Source of the DNA: an uncultured Reyranella sp.
Lineage (GTDB): Bacteria; Pseudomonadota; Alphaproteobacteria; Reyranellales; Reyranellaceae
Reading direction: 5' to 3'
NCBI GenBank assembly: GCA_937919085.1
Contig: CALFRN010000127.1
Span: 1-58,241, forward strand
Length of the DNA: 58,241 nucleotides
Part shown: positions 34,147 to 42,747 of the stretch, in pieces
How positions within the stretch are numbered: the first letter of the stretch is position 1
Layout: every line of letters begins with the position of its first letter
Notes under the pieces: generated by a model
The model's input: the letters and a program-made list of their open reading frames with translations, nothing else
What the model was told of the DNA's origin: nothing
Database searches by the model: none
Program-made: the position numbers and the translations under genes

Positions 34147-35070
34147 TCAGGCCACCGATCCCGGATCGGTATTGGCGCCGCAGACCAGGGTGGCGACCCG
34201 CTCGCCCGCCGCTGGCCTGTAGGCGCCGGCCATCAGTGCGGCGACGCCGGTGGCGCCGGCCGGCTCGGCCACGACGCGCAGCTCCTCCCACAGCGCCCGT
34301 TGCGCCGCGCGCACGGCGTCGTCGCCGACGAGCACGGACTGGCGCACCAGCTTCTGCGCCACTTCGAAGTTGGGCACCCCGATCTGGCTGGCGCCCAGCG
34401 CGTCGGCGGCGATGCCGGAAATCCTCACCTCGACCGGACGGCCGGCCTTCAGCGCCTCGTGCAGAGTCGGCGTGCCCTCGGTCTCGACAGCGACGATCTT
34501 CGTGCCCCCGCCAATGGCCGCCGCACAGCCGGCGATCAGGCCGCCGCCACCCACCGCCACCAGCAGGGTGTCGAACCTCGCCTGGTCGGCGAATTCCAGC
34601 GCCACGCTGCCGGCGCCGGCGAACACCACCTCGTCTTCATAGGCCGGCACAACCAGCGCGCCGGTCTCGGCCGCACGCTTCTCCGATGCCGCCCGCGCCT
34701 CGGCATAGACGGCGCCGATCTGGTGCACGACGGCGCCGTAGCTTTTCAGCCGTGCGACCTTGGTGGGCGCGGCGATGGTGGGCACGAAGATCTCGGCCTT
34801 GTGGCCCAGCGCCCGGGCGGCATAGGCGGCCGCCGCGCCATGGTTGCCGCCCGAGGCCGCGACGATGCCGGCAGCCGGGACCTTCGAGGCCAGCAATTTG
34901 TGGAAGGCGCCGCGGCCCTTGAACGAGCCGCTCACCTGCAGCGACTCGAGCTTCAACGCCAGCGGCGCGCCTCCGCCCAGCGACCCGGCGCCGAGTTCGA
35001 TCACCGGCGTACGGCGCACATGCGGGCGGATCAGGCCCCAGGCGGCCTCGACTTCTTTTCGGGAGATCAT
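34147..35070 (-). CDS. Threonine/serine dehydratase-like PLP enzyme
   Basis: A 307-residue fold-type II PLP enzyme. The Schiff-base lysine is Lys51 in SGSFKGRGAF, the phosphate-binding region is ASGGNHGAAAAYAA near residue 72, and the glycine-rich VAVGGGGLIAG near residue 170 holds the cofactor phosphate. It lacks the C-terminal ACT domain of biosynthetic IlvA, as in catabolic or serine racemase-like enzymes. It would convert threonine, serine or 3-hydroxyaspartate to a 2-oxo acid. It is downstream of a palindromic repeat and followed by structured RNA copy 2. Confidence 0.92.
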   Translation of the reverse strand: MISRKEVEAAWGLIRPHVRRTPVIELGAGSLGGGAPLALKLESLQVSGSFKGRGAFHKLLASKVPAAGIVAASGGNHGAAAAYAARALGHKAEIFVPTIAAPTKVARLKSYGAVVHQIGAVYAEARAASEKRAAETGALVVPAYEDEVVFAGAGSVALEFADQARFDTLLVAVGGGGLIAGCAAAIGGGTKIVAVETEGTPTLHEALKAGRPVEVRISGIAADALGASQIGVPNFEVAQKLVRQSVLVGDDAVRAAQRALWEELRVVAEPAGATGVAALMAGAYRPAAGERVATLVCGANTDPGSVA

Positions 35071-35080
35071 CTGGCTGTCT

Positions 35081-35209
35081 TTCTACTCCTCCCCCGTCCT
35101 GCGGGGGAGGTGGCCGAAGGCCGGAGGGGGTCGGAGGCAAAGGCGCTAGGGGCTCATGATCCCCTCCGCCCTACGGGCACCTCCCCCGCAGGACGGGGGA
35201 GGAGTAGAA
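35081..35209. repeat. 129-bp palindromic intergenic repeat
   Basis: A perfect 31-base inverted repeat (35081-35111 with 35179-35209) has arms rich in TCCTCCCCCGT and ACGGGGGAGGA. An inner pair CGGAGGGG/CCCCTCCG extends the stem. It fills the gap between two minus-strand genes, ending one to two bases from the HD gene. The sequence resembles the CTCCCCCG-type short palindromes scattered through some alphaproteobacterial genomes. It could attenuate transcription between the two genes. Confidence 0.85.
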
Positions 35210-35211
35210 GG

Positions 35212-35790
35212 TCACTTCCGGCAGGCCGGAACGTGGCGCAGATAGTGGTCGAAATCCGGCGTCTGCGCCTGCGGGTCCTTGGCCTCCTCGTCGTAACGCC
35301 GCAGACGCACGGCCTCGGCGTGGAACGGGTTGGCGCGGAAGGCTTCGAGTTCGTCGGCCGACATCAGCCCACCCTGCAGCGCGAGGCTGCGCACCGAGTC
35401 GGGCGCCAGCTTGCCGAAATAGTCCGGCTCGACGGTGCAGAGGTAGCGCTTGGCCGCGACATGCAGGCGGACCGGTTCGCTGACCTCCGGGCCGAAGCGT
35501 TCGCCGAGCCACCTGGCGCCCAGTTCCTCGTGCACGTCATCGAGGCCGCGCGCGGCCGGGTCCTCGCCGAGCTGATGGATCATGTGGCCGACGTCATGCA
35601 GCAGCGAGGCCAGCACGGTGGCCGGCGCGGCGCCGTCGGCCTCGGCCAGCGCCGCCGACTGCAGCGCGTGCTGGAGCTGGTTGATATCGCTGAGGCCATA
35701 GCGGCGCGTGGCGCGGCCGACGAAGATGCCGAGGAGTTCCTGACGGAGGGGGTCGCTGACGGGAGGATCGTTGACGGGGGAATCGTTCAT
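35212..35790 (-). CDS. HD-domain protein of the PhnZ/MIOX-like (phosphonate HDIG) group
   Basis: A 192-residue protein. The HD motif is Tyr31...His41 (NQLQHALQ) with His65-Asp66 (LLHDVGH) and a later histidine, enough for a dinuclear metal site. The pattern matches the HDIG proteins associated with phosphonate operons, including the diiron oxygenase PhnZ. At the position three residues after Tyr31, where PhnZ has a substrate-gating glutamate, I read serine, so activity may differ. No phosphonate genes are nearby. Its ATG overlaps the stop of the preceding hydrolase-like gene by four bases. Confidence 0.82.
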   Translation of the reverse strand: MNDSPVNDPPVSDPLRQELLGIFVGRATRRYGLSDINQLQHALQSAALAEADGAAPATVLASLLHDVGHMIHQLGEDPAARGLDDVHEELGARWLGERFGPEVSEPVRLHVAAKRYLCTVEPDYFGKLAPDSVRSLALQGGLMSADELEAFRANPFHAEAVRLRRYDEEAKDPQAQTPDFDHYLRHVPACRK

Positions 35791-36812
35791 GCGCGCTTTT
35801 TATCATGAACCGGCGCGTAACCGGGAATCCTCGACAGCGCATCCTCCAGGGGATCCGCCTTCCACGCGTGTGTCATGAAACCGACATGGCGGTCGAGGCC
35901 GCCACAGGCCACGAAGGCGGCGGTGCCCGGCGACAGCGTCCGGGGCAGGCTGCGGCTGTAGGGGATGCGGCGCTTGGCCAGCAGGGCCTGAAGGAGGGCG
36001 TTCTCCGCCCTGGTCGAATCGGTGTAGGCGCTCAGCAAAAACGCCTGCCGCCGCCTAGCCGCGAACCAGGCGGCGAACTTCGCCTCCTCGCCATAGAGCG
36101 CGTCCATCAGGATGACGCCGTTGATGCGATGATTGGCGCCGCCGCGCTCGAGCGCATAGGCGGCGGAAACATAGCCGCCGCTGTAGGCCACGATCACGAC
36201 CGGCGCCAGGTTGAACGCCCGTCCGGCACTGCGGGCGCCATAGAGCCGCATCAAGCGTTCGGAGGACTCGTCGATGAACTTGGCGAAGTGCCCGCCGCGC
36301 CAGAAATTGCCGGCGCTGGAATCGATGGCATCGACCGCAAGCTGAGGCGCCACCAGGGCGATATTCAGGCCCGATTCGGCGACCTGGCGCGGCACGGCCT
36401 GGCGGGCTGCCACATCGCGCTCGAGCGTGGCGCCCTGCCCGTGCAGGTAGATCACCATCAGGACCGGCTGCGCCGGATTGAATCCGGGGGGCAGGTAGAG
36501 CAGCGACCGGCGGTCGCTGTATGTCGTGTCCTCCCAGTAGACCTCGCCACGGCCGTTGGTATGGCCGCGGCGCTTGTCGTCGCGGGCATCGAGGAAGGGT
36601 TTGGTCGTGCCGGGAAGGACGCCGCGATAGGGAAACGCCGAGCTATTGAAAGCCACGAGCTGCGTCCTGGCCTCAGCCGGCGGTGGCGGCGCCGGCGCCT
36701 TTGTCGGCGGCTTTGCCGGCGCCTTCAACGGCCTCTTGGATTGGTGTCCGGTTTGGGCGCGCGCGGTCGTCGGCATCAGGATCGCTCCGACGAGCAGCGC
36801 GCGGCGCTTCAC
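35787..36812 (-). CDS. Exported alpha/beta-hydrolase-like protein
   Basis: A 341-residue protein with a signal peptide (VKRRALLVGAIL... ARAQ), a proline/alanine/lysine-rich linker at about residues 22-45, then a hydrolase-like domain: LVMVIYLHGQGA (oxyanion region) and VIVAYSGGYVSAAYAL, where the serine in AYSGG fits a nucleophile elbow; the late histidine near DRHVGFMTH would complete the triad. The GTG start at 36812 overlaps the preceding stop (GTGA), as expected for translational coupling to the 884-residue membrane protein gene. The substrate is unknown. Confidence 0.75.
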   Translation of the reverse strand: MKRRALLVGAILMPTTARAQTGHQSKRPLKAPAKPPTKAPAPPPPAEARTQLVAFNSSAFPYRGVLPGTTKPFLDARDDKRRGHTNGRGEVYWEDTTYSDRRSLLYLPPGFNPAQPVLMVIYLHGQGATLERDVAARQAVPRQVAESGLNIALVAPQLAVDAIDSSAGNFWRGGHFAKFIDESSERLMRLYGARSAGRAFNLAPVVIVAYSGGYVSAAYALERGGANHRINGVILMDALYGEEAKFAAWFAARRRQAFLLSAYTDSTRAENALLQALLAKRRIPYSRSLPRTLSPGTAAFVACGGLDRHVGFMTHAWKADPLEDALSRIPGYAPVHDKKRA

Positions 36813-39463
36813 GCCGCCGCTGGCCGCCCTCTTTCGAGCGGCATCAGGACGGAAAAGAAGGCGGGCAGTGCCACGAGATAGGCGATGGCACCGACCAGCA
36901 CGACCGCCGGCAGGCCAAAGCTTGTCGCCACGATCGGCACCAGCGCGGCACCGATCACCGAGAAGCAGCCGTTGATGCCCCAGGCCCACAGGAACATGTG
37001 GTCCTTGCCCAGGCGCCCCAGCGTGGTCATGGCGGTCGGCATCGGGAAGCCCATCAGGAAGGCCGGCGGAAACAGCAGCGCCAGGCAGAGCACGATGCGC
37101 AGTGCATAGGGCAGCGTGCCGATCCAGTCGAGCGCGTAGTCGATGGTGAAGGCATAGAGCGTCAGGATCAGGAAGATGGCCAGGAACACCTTCGGCATGA
37201 AGCTGCGGGAGCGGTCGAGGAAGCGCTCGGAATAGAAGCTGCCGATGCCGGAGAACACCAGCATGCCGGTGATCAGCACCGAGGCCGACACCGTGGCGTT
37301 GGAAAGCGCCAGGATGAAGTGCGAGATCATGCCAACCTCGACGATGATGTAGCCGAGGCCGAGGCAGAGGAAATAGATCATGGTGCCGAACTTGCCGGGA
37401 TAGCGGCTGAAGATGGTCCGCCAGCCGAACACCACCGGGAACAGCACCAGCGTCAGGGCAAAGACCGTGGCGATGCCCAGCGTCGCCCACAGAAGGAGAT
37501 AGCCCCACTCGTCCTGCACGGTTTCGAGCCGGTCGGTGAACTTCAGCAGGTCCTTCACCTTGATGTAGGCGGCGAAGTACGGCTGGTGGTTGGTCAGGAT
37601 ACGGGTGTCGAAAACGTAGTCGTCGGCGATCTTCTCCTGCCAGCCGCCGTCGATGAGGTAGTGCCAGGCCAGCCGTCCGAGCACCGTCGCCGGTACACGC
37701 GCCACGGGCGGCGCGCCGTCCTTAACCTCGGTGGCACCGGGCGCGCCCGGCGGCGGCTTGTCGTTGGGTTCCGTCGCGGAGGGCGCCGTCGGGTCGGGCG
37801 GCGTGCCGGCAAAGAAGAACTGGTCGCGGTAATCCTGGAGGATCTGCGCCCGCTCCGAATCGTCGATCTTGATGCCGGGGTAGTAGATCGCGTCGAACGA
37901 CATCGCCTTGGTGTGGGCGTTGAGAAGCTCGATCTCCTCGGGCGTGAAACCGTCGCGCTTGTAGAGCACCGTCGCGGTCGAGAGATAGGACGAGACGACG
38001 TAGAAATTGCCGGCGATGCCGCCGGCGCCCTTGTCCTTCGCCACGTCGCGCGCCGCGGTCGCCATCGTGGCGTAGAGCTTCAGCACCGACTTGGGCGGCT
38101 CTTCCTTGTTCCACAGAGTGACCGAGAGAATGCCGCCGGGCGTCAGCGCGCGCATGTAGGCGCTCATGGCCTCGCGCGTGTAGGAATATTTCTCGACGAT
38201 CGAGAAGCCGCCGGGGCTCGACAGGCCGGCGGAATCGGCCAGCGACAGGTCGATGACGTCGTAGCGGTTCTTGGTACCGGCGACATAGAGCCGGCCGTCG
38301 TAGTCGATGACCGTGACCTTGGGATTGTTCAGCACGTCGCCGGTGAAGTCGCGCAGGCCCTTGTCCTCGCGGAACGCCGTCAGCAGCGCCGGATTGCCCT
38401 CGGCCACCGTCACGTGCCTGGAACCGGACTTCAGCGCCACTGCGGTCGAGATGCCACCGCCGAACTGCACGACGAAGGTATTGGGGTCCTTCTCGAGCAG
38501 GTACGGGTAGTACATCGGCAGATACTTGAAGTAGGCGGTCTCGTCGTCCGGCAGGTTCTTGATGATGCCCGACGGCCCTTCCGAATCGATATAGAGGCCG
38601 AGGTAGGCGTTGGCCGGCATCTTCGGGAGATTGAAGGCGGCGTTGTCGGACTGGCCGGGCGCGAAATGGAGATAGGAGCTGGAGTAGACCTCCAGGTATC
38701 CGAACGGCGACGCGCGCTCGTAGGTGCGCACGGCGTCAGGGAACTTGCGGGCATAGGACACGCCCTTGTAGTCGGAGACCGCGAGCTTGGGGATGCCGAG
38801 CAGCGGCGGGGCAGCGTAGTGCACGACCGCCGACAGGACGGCCACACCGACGATGGCCGCGATGCCGCGGCGGTCGCCGGTCGACACGAACCACAGCACG
38901 CCGCCGGCCAGCCACAGCAGCAGCGGCGCCATGATGAGATCGTCGGGCCGGAAGAAGTACATGGCGAGCAGGACGGAGAGCCCGCACAAGCCCGAGCCCA
39001 CGAGATCGGCGAAGTAGACGCGGTTGAAGGTCTTCTGCGCCTTCAGGAACACCACGCCGAGATAGAGCGCGCCGGCCAGGAACGGCAGGAAATAGAGCAC
39101 GAAGTTGGCGAGCAGCCGCCACTTCTGCATCGGGTCGGAGATCAGGAAGATGGCGTTGAACGGCACCTGCTGAGCGGCGAGGTTGCACACCACCATCAGC
39201 GGACCGAAGGCCAGCAGCGCGCCCTTGATCGAGCCTTCCCAGTGGCGTTCGAACCAGCCCTTGCCGACGCACATGACCGCGCTGGTGAGGCCGAAGCCGA
39301 ACATGGCGAGGCTGACGACCAGAGAGCCGAAATGCGCCCAGCTGCCGACCGAGAACACGCGCATGATGCCGATCTGCAGCGCGATGATGCTGCCGGCGAC
39401 CAGGCCCACGGAAAGGTAGAACGAAAGCGACGGACGATTGTCGAGATCGACGGAGACGGTCAA
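36809..39463 (-). CDS. Membrane protein with spermidine-synthase-like domain
   Basis: An 884-residue three-part protein. Residues 1-215 contain about seven hydrophobic helices; residues 225-640 are soluble and include a class I methyltransferase/aminopropyltransferase-like fold with VVQFGGGISTAVAL (332-344), HVTVAEGNPALL and VIDYDGRLYV; the rest again has about seven helices. A Pro/Ala/Thr-rich insertion sits near 580-620. Such fused MFS/spermidine-synthase proteins are known, but their reaction is not settled. It overlaps the next gene by four bases and follows a PCMT-like gene by 91 bases. Confidence 0.8.
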   Translation of the reverse strand: MTVSVDLDNRPSLSFYLSVGLVAGSIIALQIGIMRVFSVGSWAHFGSLVVSLAMFGFGLTSAVMCVGKGWFERHWEGSIKGALLAFGPLMVVCNLAAQQVPFNAIFLISDPMQKWRLLANFVLYFLPFLAGALYLGVVFLKAQKTFNRVYFADLVGSGLCGLSVLLAMYFFRPDDLIMAPLLLWLAGGVLWFVSTGDRRGIAAIVGVAVLSAVVHYAAPPLLGIPKLAVSDYKGVSYARKFPDAVRTYERASPFGYLEVYSSSYLHFAPGQSDNAAFNLPKMPANAYLGLYIDSEGPSGIIKNLPDDETAYFKYLPMYYPYLLEKDPNTFVVQFGGGISTAVALKSGSRHVTVAEGNPALLTAFREDKGLRDFTGDVLNNPKVTVIDYDGRLYVAGTKNRYDVIDLSLADSAGLSSPGGFSIVEKYSYTREAMSAYMRALTPGGILSVTLWNKEEPPKSVLKLYATMATAARDVAKDKGAGGIAGNFYVVSSYLSTATVLYKRDGFTPEEIELLNAHTKAMSFDAIYYPGIKIDDSERAQILQDYRDQFFFAGTPPDPTAPSATEPNDKPPPGAPGATEVKDGAPPVARVPATVLGRLAWHYLIDGGWQEKIADDYVFDTRILTNHQPYFAAYIKVKDLLKFTDRLETVQDEWGYLLLWATLGIATVFALTLVLFPVVFGWRTIFSRYPGKFGTMIYFLCLGLGYIIVEVGMISHFILALSNATVSASVLITGMLVFSGIGSFYSERFLDRSRSFMPKVFLAIFLILTLYAFTIDYALDWIGTLPYALRIVLCLALLFPPAFLMGFPMPTAMTTLGRLGKDHMFLWAWGINGCFSVIGAALVPIVATSFGLPAVVLVGAIAYLVALPAFFSVLMPLERGRPAAA

Positions 39464-39520
39464 AGGGGGAGGCTCCGTTGCTTCTTGTTGGACCGTCGTT
39501 GCAGACGGTCATGTTCTTGC

Positions 39521-39547
39521 GGACCGCGAGCGTCCCGCTCGCGGTCC
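39521..39547. terminator. Strong hairpin between the PCMT-like and membrane-protein genes
   Basis: GGACCGCGAGCG and CGCTCGCGGTCC form a 12-bp stem with a TCC loop. A second, smaller hairpin (GACCGTC/GACGGTC, 39491-39510) lies beside it. With no T-tract either way it is more likely an mRNA-stability or attenuation element than a full terminator. Confidence 0.4.
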
Positions 39548-39554
39548 AGAAGGG

Positions 39555-40424
39555 TCAGCGGTTGTGCGTGCCGGCGATCTTGTCGCCATCGAGCTTGGTG
39601 AACGGAACGAACGGCACGATCTTGCCGCCGTAGATGTCCTCGCGGCTGGTGGTGATCGATCCGTCGGCCCCTTGCGTCTTGGAGACCTTGAGCACGCGCT
39701 GCGCGCCGGGCGGGCCGACCGGGATCACCATCAGGCCGCCGGTCTTGAGCTGCTGCAGCAGCGGCGGCGGCACGTGGTCGATACCGCAGGTAACGATGAT
39801 CTTGTCGAACGGACCCGCCTCTTCCCAGCCGTAGTAGCCGTCGGCGTTCTTGGTCTTGATGTGCTTGTATTCGGTGTAGCCCTTGTCGATCAGCTTGTCG
39901 TAGAGCGCACGGGTACGCTGGGCGAGCGGGGCGATGATCTCGATCGTGTAGGCGTTCTCGGTCAGGTTGGCGATATAGGCCGACTGCACGCCCGAGCCGG
40001 TGCCGATCTCGAGCACCTTCTCGCCGCGCTTGACGTCGATGACGTTGGTCATGCGGCCCTGCAGATGCGGGCCTGACATGGTGACGCCATAGCCTATGTC
40101 GAGGAAGTTGTGCTCGTAGGCGCGCTTGTGGATCGCCGGATTGACCGAGGCGAATTCCTCGCGCGGCGTCAGCAGGAACGCCCGGATGGTGGCGGGACCC
40201 CAGATGTCCTTGTTGCGCACAAGCGCCTGGAAGCGGTCCCAGCGCTGGCCGAGGAACACGGGGTCCTCGCCGCGGGCCTTGCCCCAGGCGATGAAATTGT
40301 CGCGCGTGTCGGTCGGTGGGTTGAGATCCCAGCTATAGGGTTTGATGCTCGCGGCCGAGGCCGGCAAGGCAAAGCCTGCGGCGGCCAATGCCGCCGAGCT
40401 GGAGACGAATGTGCGTCTCTTCAA
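39555..40424 (-). CDS. PCMT-like methyltransferase with a Tat-type signal
   Basis: A 289-residue protein. Residues 1-24 form a twin-arginine type signal (MKRRTFVSSSAALAAAGF, then LPASA). The rest matches the protein-L-isoaspartate O-methyltransferase family: REEFASVNP, a GYGVTMSGPHLQGRM segment and the SAM motif VLEIGTGSGVQSAY at 137-150. PCMT normally repairs isoaspartate in the cytosol using SAM, so an exported form is odd. It may be a diverged enzyme with another role. It begins the operon that continues with the 884-residue membrane protein. Confidence 0.83.
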   Translation of the reverse strand: MKRRTFVSSSAALAAAGFALPASAASIKPYSWDLNPPTDTRDNFIAWGKARGEDPVFLGQRWDRFQALVRNKDIWGPATIRAFLLTPREEFASVNPAIHKRAYEHNFLDIGYGVTMSGPHLQGRMTNVIDVKRGEKVLEIGTGSGVQSAYIANLTENAYTIEIIAPLAQRTRALYDKLIDKGYTEYKHIKTKNADGYYGWEEAGPFDKIIVTCGIDHVPPPLLQQLKTGGLMVIPVGPPGAQRVLKVSKTQGADGSITTSREDIYGGKIVPFVPFTKLDGDKIAGTHNR

Positions 40425-40597
40425 GATATCCTCCTTGGCACGGGCCCCGGAGAGAGGGGGGAGGCAAACCCACCGGAAGAGCCCGGCGATTCGGGGGCGA
40501 CCGCACAGCCAGTAGATAATTGAAATGTGGCGAATTTGCCAGTGCGGCCCGCCCCCCCGCCGGGCCGGGCGGTATCACGACCCGGGAAGACCGGCTT

Positions 40598-41392
40598 TCA
40601 CATGATCTGGTTGACCACGCCGCCGTCGACCCGCATCGCCGCACCCGAGGTTCCCGACGCCACCTCGCTGCAGAGGTAGACCCCCAGGGCGGCGACCTCG
40701 TCGGCCGTGGTGAAACGCCGGATCAGCGAGGTCGGGCGGAAATTGGCGATGAAGTCGGCCTCGATCTCGGCGACGGTCTTGCCCGCCGCCTTCGCCCGTT
40801 CGGCCCGCATCCGGTCGGTGTTCTCGGTATGGGTGGGGCCTGGCAGCAGGGCGTTTACCGTCACGCCCGTACCCGCCAGTTCCATGGCAAAGCCGTGGCT
40901 AACCGCGAGCTGGGCGGTCTTGGTCATGCCGTAGTGGATCATCTCCGGCGGGATATTGAGCGCCGATTCGCTCGACACGAAGAGCACGCGGCCCCAGCCG
41001 CGCCTGGCCATGCCCTGCGCATAGTGGCGGGTGAAGCGCACGCCGCCCATGACATTGGTCTCGAAGAACCGCCGCCATTCGGCATCGTCGATCTCGAAGG
41101 CGGGCTTGCGTCCATAGATGCCGAGATTGTTCACCAGCACGTCGAGTTCGGGCGCGCGCTCGAACACCGTGGCGGCCCCTTCGGCCGTGGCACAATCCGC
41201 CGCGACGCCGCTCGCCCTTGCCTCGGGCACGGCCTGGCGCAGGCGCGCGAGCGCTACATCGACGCTGGCCTCGGTCCGCCCCGTCAGGACCACGTGCGCG
41301 CCCTCGGCCGCCAGGCCCTTGGCGATGGCGTAGCCGATGCCGGCGGTCGAGCCGGTCACCAGCGCGCGCTTGCCGTTCAATCCAAGTTCCAT
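40598..41392 (-). CDS. SDR-family oxidoreductase
   Basis: A 264-residue classical short-chain dehydrogenase. The NAD(P)-binding motif is TGSTAGIG (13-20), NNLGIYG marks the core, and the active site is Ser140/Ser141, Tyr154 and Lys158 (HYGMTK). The arginine at the end of beta-2 (TGRT) suggests NADP preference. It lies seven bases downstream of a PaaK-like ligase gene and may act on the same hydroxy or oxo substrate. The substrate is not identifiable. Confidence 0.92.
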   Translation of the reverse strand: MELGLNGKRALVTGSTAGIGYAIAKGLAAEGAHVVLTGRTEASVDVALARLRQAVPEARASGVAADCATAEGAATVFERAPELDVLVNNLGIYGRKPAFEIDDAEWRRFFETNVMGGVRFTRHYAQGMARRGWGRVLFVSSESALNIPPEMIHYGMTKTAQLAVSHGFAMELAGTGVTVNALLPGPTHTENTDRMRAERAKAAGKTVAEIEADFIANFRPTSLIRRFTTADEVAALGVYLCSEVASGTSGAAMRVDGGVVNQIM

Positions 41393-41399
41393 CCCACCC

Positions 41400-42635
41400 T
41401 CACGTGTACTTTCTGACGTCGTCGATCACCTTGCCGTCGTTGGCCAGAGTGCCGGACTTGGCGAATTCGACCTTTCCGCCGACCTTGCAGACCGTGCGGA
41501 CCGTGGCTTCGAGCGCCTCGGCGAGCGCAGGCGTCCCCTCGGCGCTCTCGACCTTGAGCGTCATGACGTCGGCCTGGTTCACCCAGTCGATCACCAGGCG
41601 CAACCGGCCGAGGCCGGGATGCTTCTTGGCGATTTCGGCGATTTGCTCCGGATCGACGAACATGCCGCGTACCTTGGTGCGCTGGTCGGCGCGGCCCATC
41701 CAGCCCTTTATGCGCATGTTGGTGCGACCGCACGGGCTGGGACCGGCAAGCACCGCCGACATGTCGCCGGTGCCGAAACGGATCAGGGGATAGGCGCGGT
41801 TGAAGCTGGTGACCACCACCTCGCCGACGTCGCCCTCGGGCACCGGATCGCCGGTGCCGGGCCGCACGATCTCGACGATCACGCCCTCGTCGACGGTCAT
41901 GCCCTGGAGGGATTCCGATTCATAGGCGATGGTCCCGAGATCGGCGGTGCCGTAGCTCTGCAGGCAGGTCATGCCCTTGTCGATGAACATCTGGCGCAAC
42001 GACGGCGGCAGCGCCTCGCCGCCGACGAAGGCATGCTTGATCGAGGAGATGTCCTTGGCCGTCTCGGCCGCCTTTTCGATCAGGATCTTCAGGAACGACG
42101 GCGTTCCGACATAGCCCGTGGGCCTGATGGCGGCGATGGCGTCGAGCTGCAACTCGGTGTTGCCGATGCCGCCCGGCACCACGGCGCAACCCAGCGCGCG
42201 GAGCGCCGACTCCATCATGATGCCGGCGGGCGTGAGGTGATAGGAGAAGGTGTTGTAGACGATATCGCCCGGCCGGAAGCCCGCGGCATGCATGGCGCGG
42301 GCGCCGCGGAAATAGTCGGGCTCGTCGGTGTCGATTTCGAAGATCGGGCCGGGCGACATGAAGACGTGGCGCACCTTGGTCATCGGCACGGCGATCAGGC
42401 CGCCCATCGGCGGATTCTTCTTCTGGACCTCGCCCAGCATGGACTTGCGCAGCACCGGCAACCGGGCAAGCGCCGCCCGCGAGGTGACGGATGCCGGATC
42501 GACGTCCTTCAGCCACGCGGCAAAGAACGGTGCATTGGCCCTGGCGTGGGCGATCTGCTGCGGCAGCGCCTGCATCAGCGCCTTCTCCCGTTCCCCGGGC
42601 GAGCGGGTTTCCAGCGTGTCGTAGTGTTTGGACAT
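41400..42635 (-). CDS. Phenylacetate-CoA ligase (PaaK)-like enzyme
   Basis: A 411-residue AMP-dependent CoA ligase of the PaaK group. Distinguishing sequences are PVLRKSMLGEVQ at the N-terminus, GYVGTPSFLKIL near residue 175, LQSYGTADLGTIAYE (adenine motif) near 240, and the FGTGDMSAV and KVRGMFVDPEQI C-terminal landmarks. It lacks the usual P-loop serine/threonine run in favour of the PaaK-type version. It likely activates an aromatic or aryl-aliphatic acid. It is cotranscribed with an SDR gene and divergent from an AhpD-like gene. Confidence 0.9.
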   Translation of the reverse strand: MSKHYDTLETRSPGEREKALMQALPQQIAHARANAPFFAAWLKDVDPASVTSRAALARLPVLRKSMLGEVQKKNPPMGGLIAVPMTKVRHVFMSPGPIFEIDTDEPDYFRGARAMHAAGFRPGDIVYNTFSYHLTPAGIMMESALRALGCAVVPGGIGNTELQLDAIAAIRPTGYVGTPSFLKILIEKAAETAKDISSIKHAFVGGEALPPSLRQMFIDKGMTCLQSYGTADLGTIAYESESLQGMTVDEGVIVEIVRPGTGDPVPEGDVGEVVVTSFNRAYPLIRFGTGDMSAVLAGPSPCGRTNMRIKGWMGRADQRTKVRGMFVDPEQIAEIAKKHPGLGRLRLVIDWVNQADVMTLKVESAEGTPALAEALEATVRTVCKVGGKVEFAKSGTLANDGKVIDDVRKYT

Positions 42636-42683
42636 GGCGCGCTTCCCTCGATTTGCCCGGGACCGTAGACCGGACCGCCGGTC

Positions 42684-42710
42684 TTGAAAACAATATCAGA
42701 GTTCTAATAT
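42684..42710 (+). promoter_or_regulatory. Possible promoter of the AhpD-like gene
   Basis: TTGAAA (42684-42689) and TAATAT (42705-42710) are separated by 15 bases in an AT-rich patch between divergent genes. A GACCGG/CCGGTC inverted repeat (42668-42683) lies immediately upstream. The spacer is shorter than ideal. Confidence 0.4.
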
Positions 42711-42747
42711 CCTGCGGCGAACGCCCAGAGACCCCGGAGATCGCCCG

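Noticed and set aside
35081-35209. A CRISPR-like or tandem array
   Set aside because: There is a single inverted pair and no regularly spaced direct repeats; no cas genes occur in the window.
33151-35808. An 885-codon plus-strand open frame
   Set aside because: It runs through the thioesterase, the exported-protein gene, the structured RNA, the dehydratase and the palindrome; no single protein could be under selection across these.
36683-39601. A 972-codon open frame opposite the 884-residue membrane protein gene
   Set aside because: Its translation is charged and repetitive (His, Arg, Glu, Asp) and mirrors the codon pattern of the real gene, which has clear membrane helices and coupled starts.
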